Below, piece after piece: positions 15,969 through 24,378 of a stretch of DNA of 64,000 nucleotides. The notes below the pieces were generated by a model. It was given only the letters and a program-made list of their open reading frames with translations, searched no databases and had not been told where the DNA came from. Numbering within the stretch: the stretch's first letter is position 1; each line of letters begins with the position of its first letter. Origin of the DNA: Salisediminibacterium halotolerans (lineage in GTDB: Bacteria > Bacillota > Bacilli > Bacillales > Salisediminibacteriaceae); assembly GCF_003814815.1 (NCBI RefSeq), contig NZ_RKQQ01000003.1, positions 372,001 to 436,000 of the forward strand. The letters run 5' to 3'. The position numbers were made by a program, and so were the translations under genes.

Positions 15969-17183
15969 TTGGAAGCTCATGATGTAATCGATCGTCTTGA
16001 TCAGGTTTTCCCGGTTTTTCAGCCGGTTTTTAATACGGAAGAATTTCGTATTATCGGTTATGAAGTGCTCGGGCGGATTGAACAAAACGGTGAGCCGCGT
16101 TCATTGGCCTCGTTTTTTAATGATGAAACGGTTCCGGCTGAATACCGCTGGGAAGCAGAAAAAACCGTTCAAGATCAAGCGGTAAAACAAGTCTTGGCGT
16201 CAGCAGAAAAACCGAAATTGTTTTTTAATTTGAACGCGAAAGTGATTTTTCAGCTCGATTGTCTAGAAGAGCTGATGGAGCGCTTTGCCGACTATGAAGC
16301 GAAAGGACTCCCGCCGGATCGGGTCGTGTTTGAATTTCAAGTTGACCGGCTGAAAGAACAGGAAGAAGATTTCAGCCACATGTTGATGTATATGAAAGCA
16401 AGCGGGTTTCACGTCGCAATTGACGACATTCGCATTAACGAAACGAACTTAGACCGTTTTTCACGTTTGGAGCCTAATGTAATGAAAATTGATCTTTCTG
16501 ATTTACGAAGCGGGAAAGATCCGAATACGTATCAAGACGTGCTGAATGCTCTCGCTTTGTTTGCCCGAAAAATCGGCGCGATCCTTCATTTTAAAGGGAT
16601 CGGCGAATCGTTTCAGCTCTTGCAGGCGTGGCGGCACGGCGGCCGTTTTTTGCAAGGGACGTATTTAATGAAGCCGGTCCAGTCTTTTCAGGATCCGTTT
16701 GCCGCCCGTCCGCTGCTTGAATCAAATATTCATGCATTTATTCAAGCCCGGCACCGTAAATTGAAAGATCAAATTGCATTTATGCAGTCGCTCGAAAAAG
16801 TGCTGGAAGCAAATGTAAAGGGCAAACAAGATGATCCGGACGCTTTTATCCGCTCGATAACTAAACGTGTTCATGAAGTGTCGTCACGTATTTACGTTTG
16901 TGATGAGTTCGGTTATCAGATCAGTTCGAACTGGGTGAAAAATGAGCGCGGACAATGGGAGATGGACCCCGAAGCGGAAGGGAAAAACTGGAGCTGGCGG
17001 ACGTATTTTCTTGATTTAATTATGCAGATGAAATATCGGAAATCAGGTATGCTCTCGGATAAATACCGCGATATCGAAACGAATGTGTTTATTCGCACGT
17101 TTTCGTATCCGATTGATCATAAGCGGTATGTATTTATTGATATTGATCCAACGTACTTATTCGAGAATGATTGGCTCATGTAA
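15969..17183 (+). CDS. ykuI: YkuI-type degenerate EAL protein
   Basis: This 404-residue protein has an EAL fold at about 10-250 and a PAS-like YkuI C-terminal domain at about 255-400, the architecture of B. subtilis YkuI. The first motif reads YEVLGRI (31-37) rather than EALxR. The usual E-x-T-E segment reads VFEFQVD, the DDFG segment reads IDDIRI, and the late E-G-V-E segment reads KGIGE. Several metal and catalytic residues of active c-di-GMP phosphodiesterases are therefore altered. It is more likely a c-di-GMP sensor than an enzyme. A TTG start follows GGGAGGG. Confidence 0.88.
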   Translation: MEAHDVIDRLDQVFPVFQPVFNTEEFRIIGYEVLGRIEQNGEPRSLASFFNDETVPAEYRWEAEKTVQDQAVKQVLASAEKPKLFFNLNAKVIFQLDCLEELMERFADYEAKGLPPDRVVFEFQVDRLKEQEEDFSHMLMYMKASGFHVAIDDIRINETNLDRFSRLEPNVMKIDLSDLRSGKDPNTYQDVLNALALFARKIGAILHFKGIGESFQLLQAWRHGGRFLQGTYLMKPVQSFQDPFAARPLLESNIHAFIQARHRKLKDQIAFMQSLEKVLEANVKGKQDDPDAFIRSITKRVHEVSSRIYVCDEFGYQISSNWVKNERGQWEMDPEAEGKNWSWRTYFLDLIMQMKYRKSGMLSDKYRDIETNVFIRTFSYPIDHKRYVFIDIDPTYLFENDWLM

Positions 17184-17214
17184 AACGGACTCTTTATAAC
17201 GAAGGGAAGTACTT

Positions 17215-18378
17215 ATGCAATCTACGTGGAAATTAAAGGGCATGTTGTTTTTCTTTCATGCCTCAATGACAATTATGATCAGCTATTTACCGGTTTATTT
17301 TCAGTATTTAGGCCTGTCCGGTTCGGAAATCGGCATTTTGCTCGCTGTCGGTCCGGCGGCGGCGATTATCGCCCAGCCGTTTTGGGGATTTATGAGCGAT
17401 AAATGGAAAACGGTTAAACGGGTCATGCTCCTTTGTATGAGCAGCGCGGTTGTGATCGGGTTCGTCGTCTTCCAAATGACGGCCTTTCTGTTTATTTTGC
17501 CGGTTTTATTCATTTTTTTCAGTTTTATGTCCCCTTCCGGAGCGCTCGGTGACAGCTTGGCGCAAAAGTTATCGCAGCAGCGCGGCGTGTCGTTTGGGAG
17601 CATCCGGATGTGGGGGTCGCTCGGGTTTGGCAGCGCTTCGTTAGCGGGAGGTATTATTTTAACGGAGATCGGCATCTGGAATATGTATTATGTTTATGCT
17701 TTTTTTATGCTTCTGGCGTTGACATTTACGGTTTTTGCCCCGGACAGCGAGCCGTCGAAAAAACCTGTGAAATTATCTGCAGCATTGAAATTGCTGAAAA
17801 AACGTCAGCTTCTGTTGTTTTTAGCGGTGATTTTTTCGGTCAGTTTAACGCATCGGATGAATGATTCTTTCATCGGTCTCTACATCGTTGAACTTGGCGG
17901 CAACGAAACATTTATCGGCTTGGCTTGGTTCATCGGTGTTTTAACCGAAGCGCTCGTCTTTGCGCTCAGTTTTTATTGGGCAGGTCGGGCCCATCCGCTC
18001 ACATTCATTTCCATTGCAGCTCTCCTCTACGCTCTGCGGTGGCTCTTAATGATTTTTGTCGGCGATCCTGTTTCACTCCTTTTCGTCCAAGTTCTGCACG
18101 GTGTGACGTTCGGGCTCTTTTATTTAACCGCATTTCAGTTTGTCACAAAGCTTGTTCCGGAAGAGCTCGCATCAACCGGGCATTTATTGTTTATTTCCGT
18201 CTTTTTCGGGATTTCCGGGGTTATCGGTTCTGCATTTGGCGGTTTTGTGATGAACGCCTTCGATGTGAATGCTTTGTATATTTTAATGTTTTTCTTCGCT
18301 TCCGGCGGCTTTATCGGTTCGCTTATTTATCGTAAATACATTTTTAAGCGAAATGCGGCTGCGGCCGGTTCCGTTTAA
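17215..18378 (+). CDS. MFS transporter (PPP/nucleoside-type)
   Basis: This 387-residue protein has 12 predicted membrane helices. The loop between helices 2 and 3 has the GFMSDKWKTVKR version of the MFS signature, and RMWGSLGFGSAS in helix 5 is typical of the phenylpropionate/LacY-like MFS_1 group. It follows ykuI by 31 bp, and AAGGGAAG lies ahead of the ATG. The substrate is unknown. A GAACAAGC/GCTTGTT terminator follows. Confidence 0.85.
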   Translation: MQSTWKLKGMLFFFHASMTIMISYLPVYFQYLGLSGSEIGILLAVGPAAAIIAQPFWGFMSDKWKTVKRVMLLCMSSAVVIGFVVFQMTAFLFILPVLFIFFSFMSPSGALGDSLAQKLSQQRGVSFGSIRMWGSLGFGSASLAGGIILTEIGIWNMYYVYAFFMLLALTFTVFAPDSEPSKKPVKLSAALKLLKKRQLLLFLAVIFSVSLTHRMNDSFIGLYIVELGGNETFIGLAWFIGVLTEALVFALSFYWAGRAHPLTFISIAALLYALRWLLMIFVGDPVSLLFVQVLHGVTFGLFYLTAFQFVTKLVPEELASTGHLLFISVFFGISGVIGSAFGGFVMNAFDVNALYILMFFFASGGFIGSLIYRKYIFKRNAAAAGSV

Positions 18379-18387
18379 CGGAAACAG

Positions 18388-18409
18388 AACAAGCACGGCT
18401 TGTTTTCGT
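18388..18409 (+). terminator. Terminator after the MFS gene
   Basis: AACAAGC-ACG-GCTTGTT followed by TTCGTTT. Confidence 0.6.
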
Positions 18410-18476
18410 TTAGTTTTCAGCGAATCTCCGCTATAATAAAAGTAAGAAGTTTGGCAGAGAAATACAGGTGACGTGT

Positions 18477-19157
18477 ATGAAGCCGTATGTACTAACCGTG
18501 ATAACTTTGGCGCTCGCAATTTTTGTCTGGTCGCAGTGGGAGTGGATTCTTGAACTGCGTAATGAAAATATCCCGTTTTTTGCGGAAACGCTCTATGCCC
18601 GATGGGGGCACGGTCTTTTATTTATTACACTTCCTTTGATGGTTGTGCAAAATGTCATAACGATTTTTCCGATCATTGTTGTGATTATCGTTCATTACTT
18701 GGTGTTCGGTGTTTGGGAAGGGTTTATTTACAGTGCGGCCGGCACCTCGCTCGGAGCGCTGTATTGTTTTTATTTAGCGCGAACGGCACTGTGGCGCCGG
18801 ATTTCTTCGTTTTGGCAGAAAAAAGAGCAGGATTTGCAACGGATTCTTCGTTTGCTCGAGGTTTACGGGGTATGGATGATTGTCTTGCTCCGGAGCATTC
18901 CGGTTATGCCGAGCAACCTGATATCAATAGCTGCTGCCCTCAGTCCGATTCCCGCCCGTACTTATTATTGGTCGACGCTTATCGGCAATATGTCGATGGT
19001 CTGGATTTTAAGTTTCATATCTATGCCGTTCTGGCTGCAAGGACGTCTCGATCCACTTTATATCCCGGTGTTTCTGCTCTTTTTGTCCGGTATTGGCGCG
19101 GTATTTTTCCGAACGGTTGGATTAAATCGTTCAAGGGAGGGGACAGAGCGTGAATAA
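18477..19157 (+). CDS. VTT/TVP38-family membrane protein
   Basis: This 226-residue protein has about six hydrophobic segments. VVQNVITIFPIIVVII and the RSIPVMPSNLISIAAALS segment match the VTT (SNARE-associated) core found in the other copy at 10291-10941. AGGTGA sits five bases ahead of the ATG at 18477, and a TATAAT box lies at 18432-18437. Its stop overlaps the next gene's start. Confidence 0.83.
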   Translation: MKPYVLTVITLALAIFVWSQWEWILELRNENIPFFAETLYARWGHGLLFITLPLMVVQNVITIFPIIVVIIVHYLVFGVWEGFIYSAAGTSLGALYCFYLARTALWRRISSFWQKKEQDLQRILRLLEVYGVWMIVLLRSIPVMPSNLISIAAALSPIPARTYYWSTLIGNMSMVWILSFISMPFWLQGRLDPLYIPVFLLFLSGIGAVFFRTVGLNRSREGTERE

Positions 19158-20124
19158 TGTCTTGTTTTTATCGCTTTTTATCGTGTTGGCGGCAGTTTCG
19201 CTGATTTTTCTCTTCATTGACCGGAAGAAACGCACTCCGAAAACAGGTTCAGCAGCGGAAACAGAAAGGGTGTTCCCGCCGGTTTTGGCAAAACTTGTCG
19301 ACGGGACAGGCGTCGTCTCACGCCACATGACGGCCGGTCTGCTTTCGTTCGTGCAAGACAATTATGCCTCATTAAACAGGGAAGGGACGGAAGGGATGCC
19401 GGTGTTTACAGCCGTGGAAGAACCTCCAGGGGCGAGCGCCGGCTATCTTTACCGTTGGCTGTTTTATAAAATTGGTGAAAACGGCCGATTCGAACCGGAC
19501 CGGCTTTTTATGTACACTTCTGCCGAACACGGCAAAAGAGCTTTTTTTGAAGACCTCAACGAGTGGGAAACGATTATGGAAAAAGAACTGACAGATACCG
19601 GCCTTCTTCGTCCGTTCACCCCGCTCAGAAAAACGATCGTCATGCTGCAGCTGTTTATGATGGTATTTGGCAGCGCGCTGTTAATCGTCTCGCCTTGGAC
19701 CGGACTGTTATATCTTATGTTTGCTTTAGCGGCGTTTATTACCGTATTTGCCTCGTCGCCGCGCTCAGCTGAAGGGGAACGGCTTTTCCAATTCGGGAAA
19801 GCGTATAAGCAAAAGCTCGCCGGCACGGACGAACCTTTGAATGCGGCGGACCCCGAAGCTCTCACAGATCATTTCGTTTACGCGGTTGCTTTCGGAGTCT
19901 GGCGTTCTTATACCCGCCAATTCCCTGTACGGGAAGCCTCAGAAGTCGCATTGGTCTCCAATCAGCTGCCGCTTTATTATTATGCAGCGCCCGGAACGGC
20001 CGTTCTGTCGCTTGAAGGTATCAGGATGATCGACGAAACAGAAGCCTCGTTCTCGTTTGCTGCCGGCGACGGTGAAAGTCCGGCTGTTTGGGAAGACAGT
20101 GATTCGTCATTGCCGCTTGAATAA
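19150..20124 (+). CDS. Membrane protein with DUF2207-like C-terminal half
   Basis: This is a 324-residue protein. There is an N-terminal helix (2-22), a soluble region (about 35-155), two helices (about 163-205), and a C-terminal region with LTDHFVYAVAFGVWRSYTRQF and a short serine/acid-rich tail. The helix pair followed by a P.AL..HF.YA.AFGV segment resembles DUF2207-type predicted membrane proteins. The GTG start follows GGGAGGGG and overlaps the VTT gene by 8 bp, so the two are probably an operon. The function is unknown. Confidence 0.7.
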   Translation: MNNVLFLSLFIVLAAVSLIFLFIDRKKRTPKTGSAAETERVFPPVLAKLVDGTGVVSRHMTAGLLSFVQDNYASLNREGTEGMPVFTAVEEPPGASAGYLYRWLFYKIGENGRFEPDRLFMYTSAEHGKRAFFEDLNEWETIMEKELTDTGLLRPFTPLRKTIVMLQLFMMVFGSALLIVSPWTGLLYLMFALAAFITVFASSPRSAEGERLFQFGKAYKQKLAGTDEPLNAADPEALTDHFVYAVAFGVWRSYTRQFPVREASEVALVSNQLPLYYYAAPGTAVLSLEGIRMIDETEASFSFAAGDGESPAVWEDSDSSLPLE

Positions 20125-20125
20125 G

Positions 20126-20671
20126 TTATTTTCGTGTTAAAAAACGGTTCATGACAAAGGGGTGAACTGCTCCCTGGGTCAGCACATACAGTTTCCAAGG
20201 AAGAGCAGGCTGAAAATCGGTTAATGCTGTATAAATCCCTTGTCTGCCGGAAGGCGCTTTTGACGCGGCAATCCAAAACCGGCCGTGCGGGCGGACTGCA
20301 TTCCTTTCTTTATTTAACAGTCCGCCGCAAATGGTCCAGCAGCAAAGGGTTTCAGAGCCGAAATCCTTCTTGAAACGAAGCAGACAAACCTTGTTGAATA
20401 GGAAAAACACCGCTTCATTTTCACTGTTGTAAACGCGGATGATCCCTTTCATAACCCGGTCGAGCCAGGAGAAGTATTGATACATTTGCCTGTCCGCCGG
20501 GTCGTGCCGGTTTCTTTCTTTGTATTGCACGGACAGGACACGCTTATTTCCGGGCGGAGCTTTACGCGTTAATCCGGTCATGTTCAAAAAAGCGCTTATT
20601 GCAGCGGGAGTGCCTTGCTGCCATTGCTGTGAATTTTGAGCGCCGGCACAGGAGTGTTTTATCTTGTTCAT
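20126..20671 (-). CDS. Uncharacterised protein (181 aa)
   Basis: The ATG at 20671 follows AAGGACGGG at good spacing, and the stop lies one base from the convergent neighbour. The composition is globular, with many aromatic and basic residues and six Cys, including a CC pair. There is no membrane helix and no motif I know. Start, spacing and fit between neighbours support a real gene, but the codon pattern is less convincing than that of its neighbours. Confidence 0.55.
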   Translation of the reverse strand: MNKIKHSCAGAQNSQQWQQGTPAAISAFLNMTGLTRKAPPGNKRVLSVQYKERNRHDPADRQMYQYFSWLDRVMKGIIRVYNSENEAVFFLFNKVCLLRFKKDFGSETLCCWTICGGLLNKERNAVRPHGRFWIAASKAPSGRQGIYTALTDFQPALPWKLYVLTQGAVHPFVMNRFLTRK

Positions 20672-20765
20672 CAGCTGATCCCGTCCTTTTGTTTAACGTG
20701 ATGGAGACTGCCTTTATTTTTACGTAATAACAGCCGGAATGCAAGTTTGCAGAAAGGAGTTTGTG

Positions 20766-21275
20766 ATGAAGACGTTTAAGTTATGTTCATTGATGATCGT
20801 GCTGGACGAGGAGGGAGTTTCCGAAGAAGAAATGAGTGCTCACGAAATACCGCTTGTTGACGGTCTAATTATTAATAAAGAAGAAGCTCAAAAAGATTGG
20901 CTTTTAGAAGCTGTAGTCGACCGTGAGTGGGAAACGTTTTTCCGTAATTATCAAGAAGCCGCAGAGCCTTTTATGGCTGAAGTGACGATCACGAAACGGA
21001 CGAATGAGCCAGCGAGCCTCGTTTGTCATGTCAGCTCGATTTTTGAACTGGAAAACCATCTGTCTGTTCATCTCGAAGGGGTGCTCGTAGTTAAGCGGGA
21101 CGATTTATCAGATATGCTGCTGAAAAATTTAATCGATGAAGGATACGAAGGAGAAGAACTTTACCGTGAATACAGATTGCGCAAGAAAAACCGCGGGCAG
21201 GCGATTCAAGGTATTTTGACGAATGCGTATGAACAGGTGAAGGAAAAAGGGTTTTACCGCCCGGATGATCATTGA
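20766..21275 (+). CDS. YwpF-like protein
   Basis: This is a 169-residue soluble protein. The start MKTFKLCSLMIV, followed by IPLVDGLIINKE and WLLEAVVD, matches the YwpF family of Bacillus, which has no known molecular function. The ATG at 20766 follows AAAGGAG; the upstream in-frame ATG at 20739 has no site. It is longer than B. subtilis YwpF, with an extra charged C-terminal region. Confidence 0.75.
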   Translation: MKTFKLCSLMIVLDEEGVSEEEMSAHEIPLVDGLIINKEEAQKDWLLEAVVDREWETFFRNYQEAAEPFMAEVTITKRTNEPASLVCHVSSIFELENHLSVHLEGVLVVKRDDLSDMLLKNLIDEGYEGEELYREYRLRKKNRGQAIQGILTNAYEQVKEKGFYRPDDH

Positions 21276-21304
21276 TTGTCTGCGCGCAGTATTGAGGGGG
21301 CTTT

Positions 21305-22168
21305 ATGAGCAGGATCATCGACAGTCACATTCATTTATCTTATATTGACTCTTTTTTTCAAACAGCGGAACATCAGTCTTTCGTTGATTATTCTTCTTCC
21401 GGTCTGCAGATGGAAATGAAGCATAACGGCGTGCAGGCGGCTGTTGCGATGGGGGTAAGGGAAATCGAAGGCGGCGAGGAATTTCCGGATTCGAGTGTTT
21501 CTTCACCGATGGGGATTGACCTGTCATCAGGCGCGGAGAGCGGCATCTATTATTGTGCAGGTATCAATCCTTACCGTTTAAATAAGCAGGATTTAATCCG
21601 CCTGGAAAAAGAACTGTTGAAACCGGAAGTCGTCGGGATCAAGATTTATCTCGGTTATTACCCGTTTTATTCAGCCGATCCTGTCTATGATCCAGTATAT
21701 GAACTGGCTCGTTCGTACGATCTTCCGGTTGTATTCCATACGGGTGATACGTTTTCTGAACGGGGAATTCTCAAGTATGCTCATCCGTTGACGATTGACG
21801 AAACCGCCGTCAAACACCGCGGAACGCGTTTTGTCCTCGCTCATTTCGGTGATCCGTGGATGCTTGATGCCGCAGAAGTTGTCTACAAAAACGGCAATGT
21901 TTATGCGGATTTATCCGGTCTGATCGTTGGGGATGCTAGAGAAGTTGCCCGTCTTAACAACAAAGCGCATTTTTTTGATCATTTTGCCCATGCGCTTTCG
22001 TTTTGCGACCGCTACGATAAGCTTATGTTCGGCACGGATTGGCCGCTTGTCCCGATGAAGCCCTATATCGATTTTATTCAGTCCCGTTTGCCTTCCGCAG
22101 CGCAAGATGACGTGTTTTACCGCACTGCTTTATCAGTGTTTTCGAAAATTCCGCTCGCCGGCAAATGA
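21305..22168 (+). CDS. Amidohydrolase_2-family metal-dependent hydrolase
   Basis: This is a 287-residue TIM-barrel protein. Metal-site motifs are IIDSHIHLS near the N-terminus, VVFHTGD (His), VLAHFGDPW (His) and FGTDWPL (Asp). The family hydrolyses or decarboxylates small ring compounds; the substrate is not predictable. ATG at 21305 follows TTGAGGGGG. It stands 29 bp after the YwpF-like gene. Confidence 0.85.
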   Translation: MSRIIDSHIHLSYIDSFFQTAEHQSFVDYSSSGLQMEMKHNGVQAAVAMGVREIEGGEEFPDSSVSSPMGIDLSSGAESGIYYCAGINPYRLNKQDLIRLEKELLKPEVVGIKIYLGYYPFYSADPVYDPVYELARSYDLPVVFHTGDTFSERGILKYAHPLTIDETAVKHRGTRFVLAHFGDPWMLDAAEVVYKNGNVYADLSGLIVGDAREVARLNNKAHFFDHFAHALSFCDRYDKLMFGTDWPLVPMKPYIDFIQSRLPSAAQDDVFYRTALSVFSKIPLAGK

Positions 22169-22552
22169 TTAATAAAGCTGTTTCGGTTTGGCAGGAGTGT
22201 CTGTGAAAAGCTGTTCAATTGTTCGGCTGACTTGGTTTCGCAAGTGCGGATTTAAATATTTGGCTGTGACGACGTAACCGCGGAAAAAAATGCTGTATTC
22301 AGAAAACGTGCTGTCCATACGCTGGAGCTGAACTTGAAGATCCGCCTGTTTCATTTCCCATTTTGTCCGGTACATATGTGTGCTCAGTTTTTCTAAAGCC
22401 GCTTCGATTAAACGTATATACGGTTCTTTGATTTTTAAAGGCGCATGTTGAAGCCTGCTTAAATCTTTTTCCAACACTTTGCGCGCTATATCGAGAAAAA
22501 TAAAGGACTCAACAATCTGTTCTTCTTCACGGGAAAGTACAGCCACCAGCAT
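22169..22552 (-). CDS. LexA-controlled small helical protein
   Basis: This 127-residue protein is almost entirely helical and charged, with no membrane segment. AAGGTGGTGAA precedes the ATG. Upstream lie a strong promoter (TTGACT-16-TATAAT, 22623-22596) and a LexA box at 22575-22588 placed at the start of transcription, so expression should be SOS-induced. Small SOS proteins of Bacillus such as YhjD are possible relatives, but I cannot confirm the family. Confidence 0.75.
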   Translation of the reverse strand: MLVAVLSREEEQIVESFIFLDIARKVLEKDLSRLQHAPLKIKEPYIRLIEAALEKLSTHMYRTKWEMKQADLQVQLQRMDSTFSEYSIFFRGYVVTAKYLNPHLRNQVSRTIEQLFTDTPAKPKQLY

Positions 22553-22574
22553 TTCACCACCTTAATAAAATATA

Positions 22575-22588
22575 CGAACAAATGTTCT
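22575..22588. promoter_or_regulatory. LexA (SOS) box
   Basis: CGAACAAATGTTCT matches the Gram-positive SOS consensus CGAACRNRYGTTYC at 13 of 14 positions. It lies directly downstream of the -10 box of the minus-strand gene. Confidence 0.85.
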
Positions 22589-22595
22589 TATGTAT

Positions 22596-22623
22596 ATTAT
22601 ATCGCATCGTTTTTAACAGTCAA
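22596..22623 (-). promoter_or_regulatory. Promoter of the SOS-controlled gene
   Basis: On the minus strand TTGACT and TATAAT have a 16-bp spacer, with the LexA box immediately after. Confidence 0.75.
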
Positions 22624-22662
22624 GATCGATACGATTGAATTCGGTAAAAAGGAGAGAAACAA

Positions 22663-23376
22663 ATGAAAAAGTATATTCGAACGATAAGTGCAGCAGGAGC
22701 ATTGGCGGGGATCGGCTTGATTGCCGGATGTGCCGATTCATACGATGATGCGGAGATCAATCATTCGGACAGCGAGGCAGGAAGCGGCGAACTGCCGCAG
22801 CTGACAGAAGAAGCAGCGGAAAATGAAGCGGAAGCGGTGATGTCGACAAACCACGGTGAGATTCATTTAAAACTGTTTCCTGATGCGGCCCCGAAAGCGG
22901 TGGAGAATTTTATTACATTGAGTGAAGACGGCTATTATGACGGGGTTATTTTTCACAGAGTGATTGAAGATTTCATGATTCAAGGCGGCGATCCTGAAGG
23001 TACCGGAATGGGCGGTGAGAGCGCGTTTGGCGAACCGTTTGAAGATGAATTTGATGACTCTGTTTACCATTTTAACGGCGCGCTGTCGATGGCGAACAGC
23101 GGACCGGACACGAATGCAAGCCAGTTTTTCATCGTCCACGCCGATGAGGTGAGCGAAGACATTTTGGCGCAATTTGCAGATCAATATGATGATGAAGTTT
23201 TGCAAGCGTATGAAGAAAAAGGCGGCACACCGAATTTAGACGACGGGCATACCGTCTTCGGCCATGTGATTGACGGCATGGATACGGTTAACAGCATTGC
23301 TGAAGTGCCGACAGCAGAGCAAGACCGCCCGGAAGAAGAGGTTGTTATTGAAGAGATCGAGATTATCAGCGAATAA
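22663..23376 (+). CDS. Lipoprotein cyclophilin-type peptidyl-prolyl isomerase
   Basis: This 237-residue protein begins with a lipoprotein signal ending in LIAGC (Cys24), then an acidic linker (about 26-60) and a cyclophilin domain (about 62-237). Visible cyclophilin motifs are FHRVIEDFMIQGGDP, NGALSMANSGPDTNASQFFI and VFGHVIDGMD. It should act outside the membrane on secreted proteins. GGAGAG precedes the ATG. The very acidic surface suits a salt-adapted cell. A perfect terminator follows. Confidence 0.92.
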   Translation: MKKYIRTISAAGALAGIGLIAGCADSYDDAEINHSDSEAGSGELPQLTEEAAENEAEAVMSTNHGEIHLKLFPDAAPKAVENFITLSEDGYYDGVIFHRVIEDFMIQGGDPEGTGMGGESAFGEPFEDEFDDSVYHFNGALSMANSGPDTNASQFFIVHADEVSEDILAQFADQYDDEVLQAYEEKGGTPNLDDGHTVFGHVIDGMDTVNSIAEVPTAEQDRPEEEVVIEEIEIISE

Positions 23377-23380
23377 GCTT

Positions 23381-23413
23381 AAAAGTCAACACGAACCGTG
23401 TTGACTTTCTTAT
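23381..23413 (+). terminator. Terminator after the cyclophilin gene
   Basis: AAAGTCAACACG-AAC-CGTGTTGACTTT, a 12-bp perfect stem, followed by CTTATT. Confidence 0.85.
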
Positions 23414-23419
23414 TGTACC

Positions 23420-23443
23420 AGTGTACTATTTACTTAATACACT
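23420..23443. promoter_or_regulatory. GntR (YtrA-type) operator and promoter region
   Basis: AGTGTA-N12-TACACT is an inverted repeat 26 bp ahead of the first ABC gene. YtrA-subfamily GntR repressors bind closely similar AGTGTA...TACACT repeats, and such a regulator is encoded in this operon. TTGTAC at 23413-23418 could be the -35 box, placing the operator over the promoter. Confidence 0.75.
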
Positions 23444-23469
23444 AATACTTAAGAAGGTGCGGGGTGCTA

Positions 23470-24378
23470 ATGGAAGCGGCGATTCAGCTTAAAAATGTAT
23501 CGAAAACGATCAATAAAAAAACAATTATTGACAGCATCAGCCTTGACGTTTATCCGGGCGAAATTTTCGGCCTGCTCGGTCCAAACGGGGCTGGGAAAAC
23601 AACGACGATCCGGATGATTGTCGGACTGATGAAAACGTCAGCCGGAGAAATCCATATTCAAGGGCAAAACTTGGCCGTCTCTTTTGAAAATGCGCTCAAA
23701 CATATCGGTGCTGTCGTTGAGAACCCAGAAATGTACGATTATTTGACCGGAAGAGAAAACCTTATTCACTATCAGCGGATGATGCCCGGCGTGACAAAAG
23801 AGCGGATTGAAGAGGTCACCGCGCTTGTCGGAATGTCTGAGCGGATCAATGAACCTGTCGGAAACTATTCGCTCGGAATGCGTCAGCGTCTCGGCCTTGC
23901 ACAGGCGCTCTTGCATCAACCGGCTATTTTAATTTTAGATGAACCGACGAATGGACTGGACCCGGCAGGTATTCAGGAGATCCGGGCTTACTTGCGTTAT
24001 TTGGCTGAAGAGGAGAATGTATGCATTGTTGTATCAAGCCATCTGCTGGCGGAAATGGAGAAAATGTGCGACCGAATCGGCGTTTTGCAACACGGAAAGC
24101 TGATTCAAACGGCGGAGATCGGCGAATTTACAACTGAGAACAACCGTGTTTGTTTCAAAGTATCGCAAGCATCTGAAGCGGCTGAACAGATTCGCCACGC
24201 TTTTGGCTACGCGCTGGCAGTTAAAGATACGTATATTGATATCAGCATGAGCGAAAAAGAAGTGCCGGATGTCGTTCAACTGCTTGTCAGCGGAGGATTC
24301 AGTATTTTTCAAGTCAAGCCCGCAGGACGTTCGACGCTTGAGGAGAAGTTTCTCACTATTACTGGAGGGGACAGCTGA
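23470..24378 (+). CDS. ABC exporter ATP-binding protein (BcrA/YtrB type)
   Basis: This 302-residue ATPase has Walker A GPNGAGKTT, the signature YSLGMRQRLGLA, Walker B LILDEPTNGLD, an H-loop SSHLLAEME, and a C-terminal regulatory stretch of the BcrA kind. ATG 23470 is preferred over the GTG at 23464 because AGAAGGTG lies about ten bases ahead. It overlaps the permease gene by one base. The operon with a GntR regulator suggests export of, or sensing of, a cell-wall-active or membrane-active compound. Confidence 0.9.
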   Translation: MEAAIQLKNVSKTINKKTIIDSISLDVYPGEIFGLLGPNGAGKTTTIRMIVGLMKTSAGEIHIQGQNLAVSFENALKHIGAVVENPEMYDYLTGRENLIHYQRMMPGVTKERIEEVTALVGMSERINEPVGNYSLGMRQRLGLAQALLHQPAILILDEPTNGLDPAGIQEIRAYLRYLAEEENVCIVVSSHLLAEMEKMCDRIGVLQHGKLIQTAEIGEFTTENNRVCFKVSQASEAAEQIRHAFGYALAVKDTYIDISMSEKEVPDVVQLLVSGGFSIFQVKPAGRSTLEEKFLTITGGDS

